Assembly: GCF_000421705.1 (NCBI RefSeq) | Contig: NZ_ATXN01000007.1 | Location: 124,001-188,000 of the forward strand | Source of the DNA: Brevundimonas naejangsanensis DSM 23858 | Lineage (GTDB): Bacteria; Pseudomonadota; Alphaproteobacteria; Caulobacterales; Caulobacteraceae | Length of the DNA: 64,000 bases | Direction of reading: 5' to 3' | Program-made: the position numbers and the translations under genes | Notes under the pieces: generated by a model | Database searches by the model: none | What the model was told of the DNA's origin: nothing | What the model saw: the letters and a program-made list of their open reading frames with translations, nothing else | Part shown: in pieces, positions 37,191 to 45,690 of the stretch | How the letters are laid out: every line of letters starts with the position of its first letter | Position numbering within the stretch: position 1 is the stretch's first letter

Positions 37191-38095
37191 TCGGGTTTCC
37201 TGAACTTCAGCGTCATGCGGTCGCTTTCACCGATGGCGTCATATTTCGTCCGGTCGAACTCGGGATCGGCGGGCTGGCCCATCGGCGCCGTCAGACGGCG
37301 CGGCGCCAGGGTCTCGACCCCGAACGGATGATCCTTGGTGTCGTCCGGATTGGCGTTGATCTCGGACGCCTCGACAAAGACGAAGCCCGCCTCTTCGGCC
37401 AGTTGGCGGACGAAGGCTTCCTGCACATAGCCGTTGGCGGCGGCCGGGTCCTGATCCTCGTCCGGTTGAAGACGATGCTGTTCGATCCCCAGGATTCCGC
37501 CCGGCCGCAGGGCCGTAAAGGCGTCGGCGAAGGCCTTTTCGGCGATCCCCGCCGCCATCCAGGCGTGAATATAGCGCATGAACAGCACCATATCGGCCGT
37601 GCCTGCCGGAGCCACCGGGTCCGAGCCTGGCCCGAAGGCTGTGAACTGCACCGGCCCGTACAGCTTCTTGGATCCCAGGATACGGGCCTTCAGCGCATTG
37701 TTGATGGCGACCTGGGCCGGGTCGGCGTTCGGCCCCTCGACAAAGCCCGCCAGATACAGAGTCCCGCCGCCCCGGTTCAGATAGGGGGCCAGGATCTCGG
37801 CGTACCAGCCGCTGCCGGGCCAGAAGTCCACGACCGTCATCTTCGGCTGCAGGCCGAAGAAACGCAGCGTCTCGACCGGGTGGCGCCAGACGTCGCGCGC
37901 CTTGTCGTCCGCCGTGCGCCACGAACCGGCGACCGCCCATTCCAGCGAGCCTTCGGGCGGGCCCTTGGGCGCCTCAGGCGCGGGCGTCGGCGCCTCGTCC
38001 TTGCGGCCGCAGGCGGCCAGGCCGAACAGGGGCGCGACCAGGGCCAGGGCGCTGGCGCCGGCCAGGACGGATCGCCGCGTCGATCGTTCTGTCAT
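37187..38095 (-). CDS. Exported lipoprotein with a SAM-methyltransferase fold (COG4798-like), paralogue 1
   Basis: The 302-residue protein begins with a Tat-like twin-arginine leader (STRRSVLAGASALALVAPLF) ending in a lipobox (GLAAC, Cys at about residue 29). The mature part has the COG4798 pattern: HPVETLRFFGLQPKMTVVDF then PGSGWYAEILAPYL as SAM-binding motif I, and ALRPGGILGIEQHR. It is about half identical by eye to the next gene upstream on this strand. An envelope-located methyltransferase fold is unusual because SAM is cytosolic; Tat export of a folded, cofactor-bound protein is one possibility. Confidence 0.82.
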   Translation of the reverse strand: MTERSTRRSVLAGASALALVAPLFGLAACGRKDEAPTPAPEAPKGPPEGSLEWAVAGSWRTADDKARDVWRHPVETLRFFGLQPKMTVVDFWPGSGWYAEILAPYLNRGGGTLYLAGFVEGPNADPAQVAINNALKARILGSKKLYGPVQFTAFGPGSDPVAPAGTADMVLFMRYIHAWMAAGIAEKAFADAFTALRPGGILGIEQHRLQPDEDQDPAAANGYVQEAFVRQLAEEAGFVFVEASEINANPDDTKDHPFGVETLAPRRLTAPMGQPADPEFDRTKYDAIGESDRMTLKFRKPE

Positions 38096-38201
38096 GCGCG
38101 CTTCCTCTCGCCGCCTGCCTGCTCGTTCAGGGTGTTCGTCTGGGGCTTAAGGCGCTTCTGCGCCAGGGTCAAAACCACGCACTGCATTGTCATAAGGCGC
38201 G

Positions 38202-39017
38202 TCAGTCGGCGGCGTAGGGTTTGCTGAAGCGCAGAGTCATGCGGTCGCTTTCGCCGATCGCGTCCAGCGCCGCGCGTTCATCGGGCGTCAGCGTCCGCCC
38301 GTCGCGCTCCGAGGTGCGGGTCGGCTTCAGGCTCCACACGCCGAAGGGGTGATCCCTATCGTCCTTCGGGTTGGCGTTCAGCTCGCTACGGGCCTCCAGT
38401 TCGAAGCCCGCGCGGCGGGCGGCGTGGATCAGCCAGCTTTCGGGGACATAGCCGGTCGGCGCCGTATCGGCGACGTTCAGCCCATCGGCCGCGCGGTGCT
38501 GTTCGACCGCCAGCACTCCGCCAGGCTTCAGCGCCGTGAAGAAGGCCGCCAGATAGGGCTCGGCCCGACCGTCGCGCGACCAGTTATGGAAGGCGCGGGC
38601 CACCACGACCATGTCCGCCGTTCCGTCGGCGACGCCCATGCCCTCGGTCGGACGGTTGATCGGGACATAGCGCCCGCCGGTCGCCGCCGCATAGGGCTCC
38701 AGGATGTTGCGCCACCACCCGGCCCGACCCGGCTCGATCTCCACCACCGTCAGGCCCGGCTGCAGCCCCCAGAAGGTCAGGGTCTCGAACGGGTGGCGGT
38801 CGCCGTCGCGGGCGCGGTCCGCCTCAGGTCGGGCGGTCGAGGCCACGGCCGCCTGAAGCGCCGCGTCCTCGCTAAGGGTCGGCATCTCCATCGACAGACC
38901 CTGACGGCGCGGCAGGGCCGCCGCCTCGGACGGCGCCGCCTGCGCCAGGGCGGCCGTGACGACAAGGGGCGAGCCGAGAACGGCCCCGGCGAGGGCGATG
39001 AAGGCGAGGGTTCGCAT
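38202..39017 (-). CDS. Exported protein with a SAM-methyltransferase fold (COG4798-like), paralogue 2
   Basis: The 271-residue protein has a Sec-type signal peptide (MRTLAFIALAGAVLGSPLVV, cleavage near AALAQA). The body parallels paralogue 1: HPFETLTFWGLQPGLTVVEI, PGRAGWWRNILEPY, ALKPGGVLAVEQHRA, NANPKDDRDHPFGVWSLKP, and IGESDRMTLRFSKP. The glycine-rich loop differs (PGRAGW rather than PGSGW), so SAM binding may be altered. The tandem pair probably arose by duplication. Confidence 0.82.
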   Translation of the reverse strand: MRTLAFIALAGAVLGSPLVVTAALAQAAPSEAAALPRRQGLSMEMPTLSEDAALQAAVASTARPEADRARDGDRHPFETLTFWGLQPGLTVVEIEPGRAGWWRNILEPYAAATGGRYVPINRPTEGMGVADGTADMVVVARAFHNWSRDGRAEPYLAAFFTALKPGGVLAVEQHRAADGLNVADTAPTGYVPESWLIHAARRAGFELEARSELNANPKDDRDHPFGVWSLKPTRTSERDGRTLTPDERAALDAIGESDRMTLRFSKPYAAD

Positions 39018-39118
39018 GAAGGCTCCGGCCGCTTCCCAATACTGAAAGTAAAATCCTTACGGCGCTTCGCGGCCGCCGCAAGGCGTCGATGCGGCGGAGC
39101 GGCGATTTCGCGCGGCCC

Positions 39119-39146
39119 CTTGCGCCCGAAAAACGGCCTCCTACCT
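39119..39146 (+). promoter_or_regulatory. Possible heat-shock (RpoH-type) promoter of hsp20
   Basis: CTTGCG (39119-39124) and CTACCT (39141-39146) are 16 bases apart, loosely fitting the CTTG...CTAT-type sigma-32 pattern of alphaproteobacteria. A start near 39153 would give a leader of about 130 bases. Weak evidence. Confidence 0.35.
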
Positions 39147-39154
39147 CTTCATCC

Positions 39155-39283
39155 GAGAGCGCCGATCCTCGGGCTCTCCAGACCTGACGGGGCCGAATGC
39201 GGACCGCCGGGGCTGAAACCCTTCGTCGTCCGGGGCCAAATCGCCGGGCGGCTCAACCTTGCTGAATGTCAGAAGGATGACCC
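39155..39283 (+). promoter_or_regulatory. ROSE-like RNA thermometer in the hsp20 leader
   Basis: The last hairpin before the ATG pairs CCTT-G-CTG (39257-39264) with CAGAAGG (39270-39276) around an AATGT loop, burying the Shine-Dalgarno AAGGA (39273-39277). The single bulged G in the TTGCT strand is the hallmark of ROSE elements. A second hairpin, GAGAGC / GCTCTC (39155-39178), lies upstream, as in multi-hairpin ROSE leaders. Heat would open the helix and allow translation of the small heat-shock protein. Confidence 0.65.
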
Positions 39284-39763
39284 ATGCGTACCTATGATTT
39301 CTCGCCGCTGTACCGTTCCGCCGTCGGTTTCGACCGTCTGGTCCGTCAGTTGGAAACCGCCGCGCGATCCGGCCCGGAAAACGGCTGGCCTCCCTATAAC
39401 ATTGAAACGACGGGCGAGGACGCCTATCGCATCGAGATCGCCGTCGCCGGTTTCTCCGCCGATGAGCTGAACATCGAGGCCAAGGAAAACCTGCTGACCG
39501 TCACCGGCAAGAAGGCCGCCAATGACAGCGACGGCGCCCAGCGCACCTTCCTGCATCGTGGCCTGGCCGAGCGCGACTTCGAGCGCCGGTTCCAGCTGGC
39601 CGACTATGTGGTGGTCAAGGGCGCTGCCCTGGCCCACGGCCTTCTGACCATCGAGCTGAAGCGCGAACTGCCCGAGGCCCTCAAGCCCCGCAACATCGAG
39701 ATCGCCGCCGGCTCGCCCCTGATCGAGGGCAAGGCCGAACCCAAGGCCAAGAAGGCGGCTTAA
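39284..39763 (+). CDS. Small heat-shock protein, Hsp20/IbpA family
   Basis: ATP-independent holdase chaperone that binds unfolding proteins. The 159-residue protein has an N-terminal MRTYDFSPLYRSAVGFDRL segment typical of IbpA-type proteins in alphaproteobacteria, an alpha-crystallin domain (residues about 35-135, PPYNIETTGEDAYRIEIAVA through GLLTIELKRELPEA) and a Lys-rich tail. The ROSE-like leader supports heat control of translation. A terminator follows after 26 bases. Confidence 0.94.
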   Translation: MRTYDFSPLYRSAVGFDRLVRQLETAARSGPENGWPPYNIETTGEDAYRIEIAVAGFSADELNIEAKENLLTVTGKKAANDSDGAQRTFLHRGLAERDFERRFQLADYVVVKGAALAHGLLTIELKRELPEALKPRNIEIAAGSPLIEGKAEPKAKKAA

Positions 39764-39789
39764 GGCCTTCTCGCCTGAGTGACCGATCC

Positions 39790-39818
39790 AAGGGGCGGCG
39801 TTCGCGTCGCCCCTTTTT
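39790..39818 (+). terminator. Rho-independent terminator of hsp20
   Basis: AAGGGGCGGCG-TTCG-CGTCGCCCCTT stem-loop with one mismatch, followed by a run of T. The pentapeptide gene on the other strand ends at 39831, so this can also separate the convergent transcripts. Confidence 0.8.
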
Positions 39819-39830
39819 CGTGGGCGGATG

Positions 39831-41102
39831 CTAACCCGCGTTCAGGTCGGAAAGGTCCAGCCCGCGCGCGCCGCTGGTCTGGGCCCCGGTGAAGTCGGCC
39901 TGCCGGGTCTGGGCGCCGTGCAGGATCGCCCGGCTGAGGTCCGCCTCGCTCAGCACGGCCCGACGCATGTCCGCTCCCGTCAGGTCGGCGCCGCGCAGGT
40001 TCGCCCCGCTCAGATCGGCGGGCATCAGCCGATCCGCCGTCAGCATCAAGGGCCCCAGTTGCGCCTCGCGCAGGTCCGCTCCGTTCAGCCGCGCCCGCGT
40101 CAGCCGCGCCCCGCGCAGGTCCGCTCGACGCAGATTGGCCGAGCGCAGGTCGGCGCCTTCCAGCTGCGCCCCCTGGAGCTGAACCCCTTCCATGTCCAGG
40201 CCGTAGAAGACCGCTCCCTTGGCCGACAGGGCCGTCAGGTTCAGCCCGCGAATGCTCTCCAGCGGCCGCAGGTCGACCCCGTCGAACACCGAGGGCTGGC
40301 CCTCGGCGCCGCCCGTCTCGCACCACTGGGCGTGTTCGCGCAGCATCTCGGCGGCAGGCATCTCGCTGACCGGCTCGCCCGCCGGGCGATTATCGACCAG
40401 GGCGCCGTCCATATTGGCCCCGTCGGTCCGCCACATGGCCGCCTTGACCCCCACCAGGATGGCGTCGCTGAGGTCTGCGCCCGACAGGTCGGCGCCCGAC
40501 AGGTCCGCCCCGGCCAGATCGGCGCCGCGAAAGCTGGCCTGTTTCAGATTTGCCCGGACCAGCTTGCAGTCCTTCATGACAGCGTCGGTGAAGTCGGCGG
40601 CCACGGCGATCACGCCGGTCATGCGCGACCGCTGAAGATTGGCGCCCGCCAGCACGGCCCCCTGCGCCTCCGTCTCCGACCGCTTGCGCGCCTCGACGAC
40701 GCGGAAGCCCAGCTTGGCGTCCTTGGCGGCGATGGTCCCTTCACGCAGGTCAGCCTCGAACAGATCGGCGCCCGACAGGTCCGCGCCGCGCAGACAGGCC
40801 CCGCGCAGATCGGCCCGGCGCAGGCTGGCGTCGACCAGGGTCGCATCCTGCATGTCCGCGCCGAAGAAGTTGGCGTTGTCCAGCTTGGCCCCGGTCAGGT
40901 CGCAGCCGATCAGGCAGGCGGCGGTGAAGTCGGCGTCGGCCAGGTTCCGCCCGCGCAGGGACACGCCCGACAGGTCCATCCAGGCGAAGACCGCCCGCGC
41001 CCCGCCCGGCCGCGCCTGCCACAGCCGGTCGTGCTTCAGGCAGACGGCGTCGACCTCTTCCTGAGTCAGTTTCCTGCGGACGGGTTCGACGGCCTCGCTC
41101 AT
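39831..41102 (-). CDS. Pentapeptide-repeat protein
   Basis: The 423-residue protein consists largely of A(D/N)LxG-type pentapeptide repeats in two blocks (residues about 45-220 and 290-415; for example RADLRGACLRGADLSGADLF), which fold as a right-handed beta-helix. A non-repeat segment (about 225-290, with NRPAGEPVSEMPAAEMLREH) interrupts them. An N-terminal helix (LTQEEVDAVCLKHDRLW) precedes the repeats. Some such proteins mimic DNA and protect gyrase, but nothing here shows that function. Confidence 0.88.
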   Translation of the reverse strand: MSEAVEPVRRKLTQEEVDAVCLKHDRLWQARPGGARAVFAWMDLSGVSLRGRNLADADFTAACLIGCDLTGAKLDNANFFGADMQDATLVDASLRRADLRGACLRGADLSGADLFEADLREGTIAAKDAKLGFRVVEARKRSETEAQGAVLAGANLQRSRMTGVIAVAADFTDAVMKDCKLVRANLKQASFRGADLAGADLSGADLSGADLSDAILVGVKAAMWRTDGANMDGALVDNRPAGEPVSEMPAAEMLREHAQWCETGGAEGQPSVFDGVDLRPLESIRGLNLTALSAKGAVFYGLDMEGVQLQGAQLEGADLRSANLRRADLRGARLTRARLNGADLREAQLGPLMLTADRLMPADLSGANLRGADLTGADMRRAVLSEADLSRAILHGAQTRQADFTGAQTSGARGLDLSDLNAG

Positions 41103-41185
41103 GGGGCCGTTTATGGCTTACGCCGGATTAAGGAAGCTTTTCGGAAACAAGGGTTTTTCCCGACCCGTCTCTACGGCCGGGCCGC

Positions 41186-41815
41186 CTACTCCGTCAGCAG
41201 CCCCTGTTCGCGCAGGGCCTCGGCCAGCTCGCCGTCCTGGGTCCACAGGCGGGTATAGCCCGCCTCGCCCAGCCGGTTCAGCTCGGTCGTCAGATCGGCG
41301 CGCGGCGCGGCGGCGAAGCGGCCGTCGAAGCCCGCGCCGTCCTCGCTGATCCGCACCATCGGACGGCCCGTTTCAAGCCGATGCAGGAAGCCTTCGCACA
41401 GGACGGCGGCCTCTTCCGACAGCAGTCCCGTCTCGACCTTCAGGCCCGACTGGCGCAGCCGCTCCGTGCCCCGACCCGAGGCGAAGGGCGACGGGTCCAG
41501 CGCGGCGATCACCACCCGCTCGACCCCGGCCTCGGCCAGAAAGTGGGCGCAGGACTTGCGGCCCGACGAGCGGGCGCCGCACGGCTCCAGCGTCACATAG
41601 GCAGTCGCGCCCTTCACGGCCTCGCCCGCCTCGGGCACGGCCTGTTCCTCGGCGTGCGGGCGTCCGCCCGGCGCCGTCGCCGCCTCGGCCAGCACGACCC
41701 CGTCCTTGACCAGAACGCAGGCTACGGCCGGATTGGGCCAGGTCTCGCCCATGCGGCTCAGGGCCAGATCGATGGCCCGCCGCATGAAGACAGCGTCGTC
41801 CGCCGCCCCGCTCAC
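41186..41815 (-). CDS. RibD-like cytidine/deoxycytidylate-type deaminase, no reductase domain
   Basis: The 209-residue protein has the zinc-deaminase motifs of RibD: GGRPHAEEQAV (His and catalytic Glu) and EPCGARSSGRKSCA (two Cys). The canonical RibD loop is PCxHxGxTPPC, so spacing and composition differ here. The second, reductase half of RibD is missing; only a short extension (VRISEDGAGFDGRFAAAP onward) remains and keeps a RibD-like start of that domain. Either a specialised pyrimidine deaminase or a shortened RibD. The stop overlaps the gpmA-side reading by four bases as described under that gene. Confidence 0.78.
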   Translation of the reverse strand: MSGAADDAVFMRRAIDLALSRMGETWPNPAVACVLVKDGVVLAEAATAPGGRPHAEEQAVPEAGEAVKGATAYVTLEPCGARSSGRKSCAHFLAEAGVERVVIAALDPSPFASGRGTERLRQSGLKVETGLLSEEAAVLCEGFLHRLETGRPMVRISEDGAGFDGRFAAAPRADLTTELNRLGEAGYTRLWTQDGELAEALREQGLLTE

Positions 41816-42525
41816 GCGATAACTGGCAGGGCTTGCGCCCGCCCCTCGTCCAGATAGCGGGCGGCGACCGGCTTCAGGTCCGCGTCCAGATCGATCTCCA
41901 GCGGGTTGCCGGTCGGGATCTCAACGTCGACGATCCTGTCGTCCGGCACCGCGAACAGCAATTTGACGATGGCGCGCTGGGAGTTGCCGTGGGCGGCGAT
42001 CAGCACGTCCTCGCCCGCCTTCAGGCGCGGGGCGATCTCGGCGTCCCAATAGGGCTGCACCCGGTCCAGCGTCGTCTTCAGGCTCTCGGTGTCCGGGATC
42101 TCCTTACCGGCGTAGCGGGGATCGCCGGCGAAATCGAACTCGCCGCCCGGCGCCAGCGGCGGCGGCGGCACGTCATAGCTGCGGCGCCAGACCTTGACCT
42201 GATCCTCGCCGTGCTTGGCCGCCGTCTCGGCCTTGTCCAGCCCGGTCAGGCCGCCGTAATGGCGCTCGTTCAGGCGCCAGTCCTCGATGACCGGCACGTT
42301 CTTGAGACCCGCCGAGTCCAGCGCCAGGGCGCCGGTGCGCTTGGCCCGCTTCAGCACCGAGGTGAACATGACGGCAGGCTTGAACCCCGCCTGCGCGATC
42401 AGCTCGCCGCCGCGCCGGGCCTGGGCCTCGCCCTCGGCCGTCAGGTCGACGTCGACCCAGCCGGTGAAGCGGTTCTCCAGGTTCCATTGGCTCTGGCCAT
42501 GGCGCAGCAGGATCAGGCGGGTCAT
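41812..42525 (-). CDS. gpmA: 2,3-bisphosphoglycerate-dependent phosphoglycerate mutase
   Basis: Interconverts 3- and 2-phosphoglycerate in glycolysis. From MTRLILLRHGQSQWN (237 residues) the phospho-histidine is His9 in LRHGQSQWN, with the second His in LIAAHGNSQR, and RHYGGLTGLDKAETAAKHG in between as expected. The internal start is chosen because the RHG motif lies close to the N terminus in the family. The gene overlaps the start of the following deaminase gene by four bases, so the pair is probably cotranscribed. Confidence 0.95.
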   Translation of the reverse strand: MTRLILLRHGQSQWNLENRFTGWVDVDLTAEGEAQARRGGELIAQAGFKPAVMFTSVLKRAKRTGALALDSAGLKNVPVIEDWRLNERHYGGLTGLDKAETAAKHGEDQVKVWRRSYDVPPPPLAPGGEFDFAGDPRYAGKEIPDTESLKTTLDRVQPYWDAEIAPRLKAGEDVLIAAHGNSQRAIVKLLFAVPDDRIVDVEIPTGNPLEIDLDADLKPVAARYLDEGRAQALPVIA

Positions 42526-42722
42526 CAGGGTCTCCGGGAGCATCCGTATCTTGAGGTTCTCGCTAGGCCCCCGACGCGGGGGCGGTCAAGGTTTCGCCGC
42601 ATCAGGATAAAGACGGCAGCCATAACAAGGGTCGCGCGTTGTGGCCTCTCGAGCGGGGCAAGGCTATAGGGCCAGACAGATTTGCGACCCCGCGCCTCTC
42701 AGCGGCCTATCCAGGAATAACC

Positions 42723-44222
42723 ATGCAAAAGCCCCGTCAGGACATCCGCCCCAACACAGCGGAGTATGAAACCCTGCCCCTGGTCAAACCGACCGGCTTT
42801 CGCGAATACGACGCCCGCTGGATTCTGGAAAAAGAGATCAACCTGCTGGGCATTCAGGCCCTGGGCCTCGGCCTGGCCACCTATGTCCACGAGATCGGCC
42901 AGACGCCGAAGATCGCCGTCGGCCACGACTTCCGCGGCTATTCCCTGTCGGTGAAGCAGGCGCTGATCCTGGGCCTGTTGGAAGGCGGGATGGAGGTGCT
43001 GGACATCGGCCTGGCCCTGTCGCCGATGGCCTATTACGCCCAGTTCGCCCTGGACTGCCCCTGCGTAGCCATGGTCACCGCCAGCCACAATGAGAACGGC
43101 TGGACTGGCGTGAAGATGGGCGCACAGGCGCCTCTGACCTTCGGCCCTGACGAGATGGGCCGCCTGAAGGAAATCGTCCTGAACGGTCAGGGCGTCGCCC
43201 GCCCCGGCGGCAGGCTCGAGCGCGTCGAGGGCTTCCGCGAGACCTACATCAAGGACGTGGCGTCCAAGGTGAAGCTGTCCCGCCCGCTGAAGGTCGTGGC
43301 CGCCTGCGGAAACGGCACGGCCGGGGCCTTCGCCCCCGAGGTGCTGCGCCTGATGGGCGCCGAAGTGATCGAGATGGACACCGACCTCGACTACACCTTC
43401 CCCAAATACAATCCGAACCCGGAAGATCACGCCATGCTGGTGCAGATGGCGGCCAAGGTGAAGGAGACGGGCGCCGACCTGGCTCTGGGCTTCGACGGCG
43501 ACGGCGACCGCTGCGGCGTGGTCGATGACACGGGCGAGGAGATCTTCGCCGACAAGATCGGCCTGATGCTGGCCCGCGACCTGTCCGCCATCCACCCGAA
43601 CGCCACCTTCGTCGTCGATGTGAAATCGACCGGCCTGTACAAGACCGACGAGGTGCTCAAGGCCAACGGCGCGACCACCGTCTACTGGAAGACCGGCCAC
43701 TCCTACATCAAGCGCAAGACCGCCGAACTGGGCGCCCTGGCCGGGTTCGAGAAGTCGGGCCACTTCTTCCTGTCGGGCGATCTGGGCCACGGCTATGACG
43801 ACGGCCTGGTGGCGGCGGGCGCCGTGCTGGCCATGCTGGACCGCAATCCCGGCAGGAGCCTCAGCGAACTGAAGACCGCCCTGCCTGACGCCTGGACCAG
43901 CCTGACCATGTCGCCCCACTGCGACGACGAGCTGAAGTACGACGTGCTGGCGAAGATCGTGAAGGAATACGAGGATCTGGCGGCGTCCGGCGGCTCGATC
44001 CTGGGCCGCAGAATCGTCGAGGCCATCACCGTCAACGGCGTGCGTGTCCACCTGGAGGACGGCTCCTGGGTGCTGGTCCGCGCCTCTTCCAACAAGCCGG
44101 AACTGGTCGTCGTGGTCGAGAGCATGCGCTCGGCCGACGACATGCGCGACCTGTTCCGCAAGGAGGTGAAGCCGCGCCTCGCCGCCCACCCGGAAATCGG
44201 CGCCTTCAACCAGGAAATCTGA
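42723..44222 (+). CDS. Phosphomannomutase/phosphoglucomutase
   Basis: Alpha-D-phosphohexomutase that interconverts hexose 6- and 1-phosphates. From MQKPRQDIRPNTAEYETLPL (499 residues) the phosphoserine loop is VTASHNENGW with Ser121, the metal loop GFDGDGDRCGVV, the sugar-specificity loop FEKSGHFFLSG and the C-terminal phosphate loop RASSNKPEL. With GalU downstream it can supply glucose-1-phosphate for UDP-glucose. The start at 42723 removes an upstream extension that is not family-like. Confidence 0.94.
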   Translation: MQKPRQDIRPNTAEYETLPLVKPTGFREYDARWILEKEINLLGIQALGLGLATYVHEIGQTPKIAVGHDFRGYSLSVKQALILGLLEGGMEVLDIGLALSPMAYYAQFALDCPCVAMVTASHNENGWTGVKMGAQAPLTFGPDEMGRLKEIVLNGQGVARPGGRLERVEGFRETYIKDVASKVKLSRPLKVVAACGNGTAGAFAPEVLRLMGAEVIEMDTDLDYTFPKYNPNPEDHAMLVQMAAKVKETGADLALGFDGDGDRCGVVDDTGEEIFADKIGLMLARDLSAIHPNATFVVDVKSTGLYKTDEVLKANGATTVYWKTGHSYIKRKTAELGALAGFEKSGHFFLSGDLGHGYDDGLVAAGAVLAMLDRNPGRSLSELKTALPDAWTSLTMSPHCDDELKYDVLAKIVKEYEDLAASGGSILGRRIVEAITVNGVRVHLEDGSWVLVRASSNKPELVVVVESMRSADDMRDLFRKEVKPRLAAHPEIGAFNQEI

Positions 44223-44265
44223 TTCCGGTTTGACCGGCGGCGGCGTCGTGGACAATGGTCGTTCC

Positions 44266-45573
44266 ATGAACGACGCCGCCTCCCTCCCCGTGGTCATCGT
44301 CGGCGGCGGGTTCTCCGGCGCCATGCTGGCCGCGCGCCTGGCCGAACAGGGGCAGGCCTCGGTTCTGATCGAGCGCAGCGAACAGGTCGGCCTCGGCGTC
44401 GCCTATTCGGCTGTGCTGGACGCGCACCGCCTCAACGTCCGCTCGGAGCGGATGAGCGCCCGCCCCGACCGGCCGGCCGACTTCACCGACTGGCTGGCGC
44501 TCCACGCCCCCGATTTCGCCGATCCCAACGGCTTCGCGCCGCGCCGCCTCTACGGCCGCTATGTGCAGGACCGGCTTGCGCAGACCGAGGCCGCCCATCC
44601 CGGCCTGATCCGCCACGTGAAGGGCCAGGCTGTCCGCATCGAGGGCGAGACCGTCATCCTCGCCGACGGCGCCCGCCTGTCCGGCCGCGCTATGGTGCTG
44701 GCCACCGGCAATCCGCCGCCGCGCCCAGCCGTGGCGGGCGTCGCTGCCCGACGCATCGCCAACCCTTGGAGCCCCGACGCTCTGAGCGCCATCGCCGTCG
44801 ACGACGACGTACTGATCCTCGGTTCGGGCCTGACCATGGTCGATGTCGTCCTGGCGCTTCAGGCCCAGAACTGGCGCGGCCATGCGACGGTCGTATCGCG
44901 GCGCGGCCTGCTGCCGCTGGCCCACGGCGCCCATCACGACGCCCCCCTCGACCTGCCGCCCGAGGCGCTGACCGGCGCCTTGTCCGACCGTCTGGCCGCC
45001 GCCCGTCGGCTGGCGCGCGAGCACGGTTGGCGCCGCGTGATGGAGGGTTATCGCCCGATCACCCTCGACCTGTGGCGCGCCGCAACATCCGCCGAGCGCG
45101 CCCGCTTCCTGCGCCATCTGCGCCCTTGGTGGGACGTGCATCGCCACCGCATCGCGCCTGAGGTCGCCGCCGAACTCGAGGCGTTGAAGGCGGCAGGCCG
45201 CCTGACGGTCATCCCCGGCCGCGCCCAGGCGGTCGCCGCTGATGGCAAAGGCGCGACGCTGACCGTCCGTACACGGAATGGCGCGACACAGACGCTGTCC
45301 GCCGCCTGGCTAATCGACTGCACCGGCCCCGGCCACGACGCCGCTCGCGCGCCGCTGACCGCCGCCCTGATCGCTGAAGGCCGCGCCCGCCTCGACGCGG
45401 TCGACCTCGGCCTCGACCTGGACTCAGACGGACGCGTCCTGCACGCCGGCGGCGCCCCTGATCCCGTCCTGTTCGCTCTCGGCCCCCCCGCCCGCGCCGC
45501 CTTCTGGGAAACGATCGCCGTGCCGGACATCCGCCAGCGGATCGAGGCGCTGACCCGCGTCCTGAGCGCCTGA
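44266..45573 (+). CDS. FAD/NAD(P)-binding oxidoreductase (YdhS-like)
   Basis: The 435-residue protein has an N-terminal Rossmann FAD site (PVVIVGGGFSGAMLAARLAE) and a second dinucleotide motif (LILGSGLTMVDVVLALQA). GLGVAYSAVLDAHRLNVRS is characteristic of the YdhS/HpyO-like group of uncharacterised flavoproteins (FAD-NAD(P)-binding family). A substrate cannot be assigned. It starts 43 bases after the mutase gene and shares its direction. Confidence 0.85.
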   Translation: MNDAASLPVVIVGGGFSGAMLAARLAEQGQASVLIERSEQVGLGVAYSAVLDAHRLNVRSERMSARPDRPADFTDWLALHAPDFADPNGFAPRRLYGRYVQDRLAQTEAAHPGLIRHVKGQAVRIEGETVILADGARLSGRAMVLATGNPPPRPAVAGVAARRIANPWSPDALSAIAVDDDVLILGSGLTMVDVVLALQAQNWRGHATVVSRRGLLPLAHGAHHDAPLDLPPEALTGALSDRLAAARRLAREHGWRRVMEGYRPITLDLWRAATSAERARFLRHLRPWWDVHRHRIAPEVAAELEALKAAGRLTVIPGRAQAVAADGKGATLTVRTRNGATQTLSAAWLIDCTGPGHDAARAPLTAALIAEGRARLDAVDLGLDLDSDGRVLHAGGAPDPVLFALGPPARAAFWETIAVPDIRQRIEALTRVLSA

Positions 45574-45690
45574 TCGTCGTCCACAGCTAGGGGCGAATTT
45601 TCCAGCCTCCACGCAACCTCCTCCACAGTCTAGCCGCTGGCGGGCCTTTCCGTGGTCGGCTATCACCAGGTCAGGAGAGGAAACATAAAA

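Noticed and set aside
39831..41102. Pentapeptide protein as a Qnr-type gyrase protector
   Set aside because: The repeats are present, but sequence gives no Qnr/MfpA-specific loops, and gyrB is over 20 kb away, so no functional link is supported.
42699..44324. Minus-strand open frame of 541 codons opposite the phosphohexomutase
   Set aside because: Antisense shadow of a well-supported gene; no conserved domain and biased composition.
45574..45690. SAM riboswitch in the leader of the cystathionine gamma-synthase family gene
   Set aside because: No match by eye to SAM-II or SAM/SAH conserved cores; a covariance-model search would be decisive.
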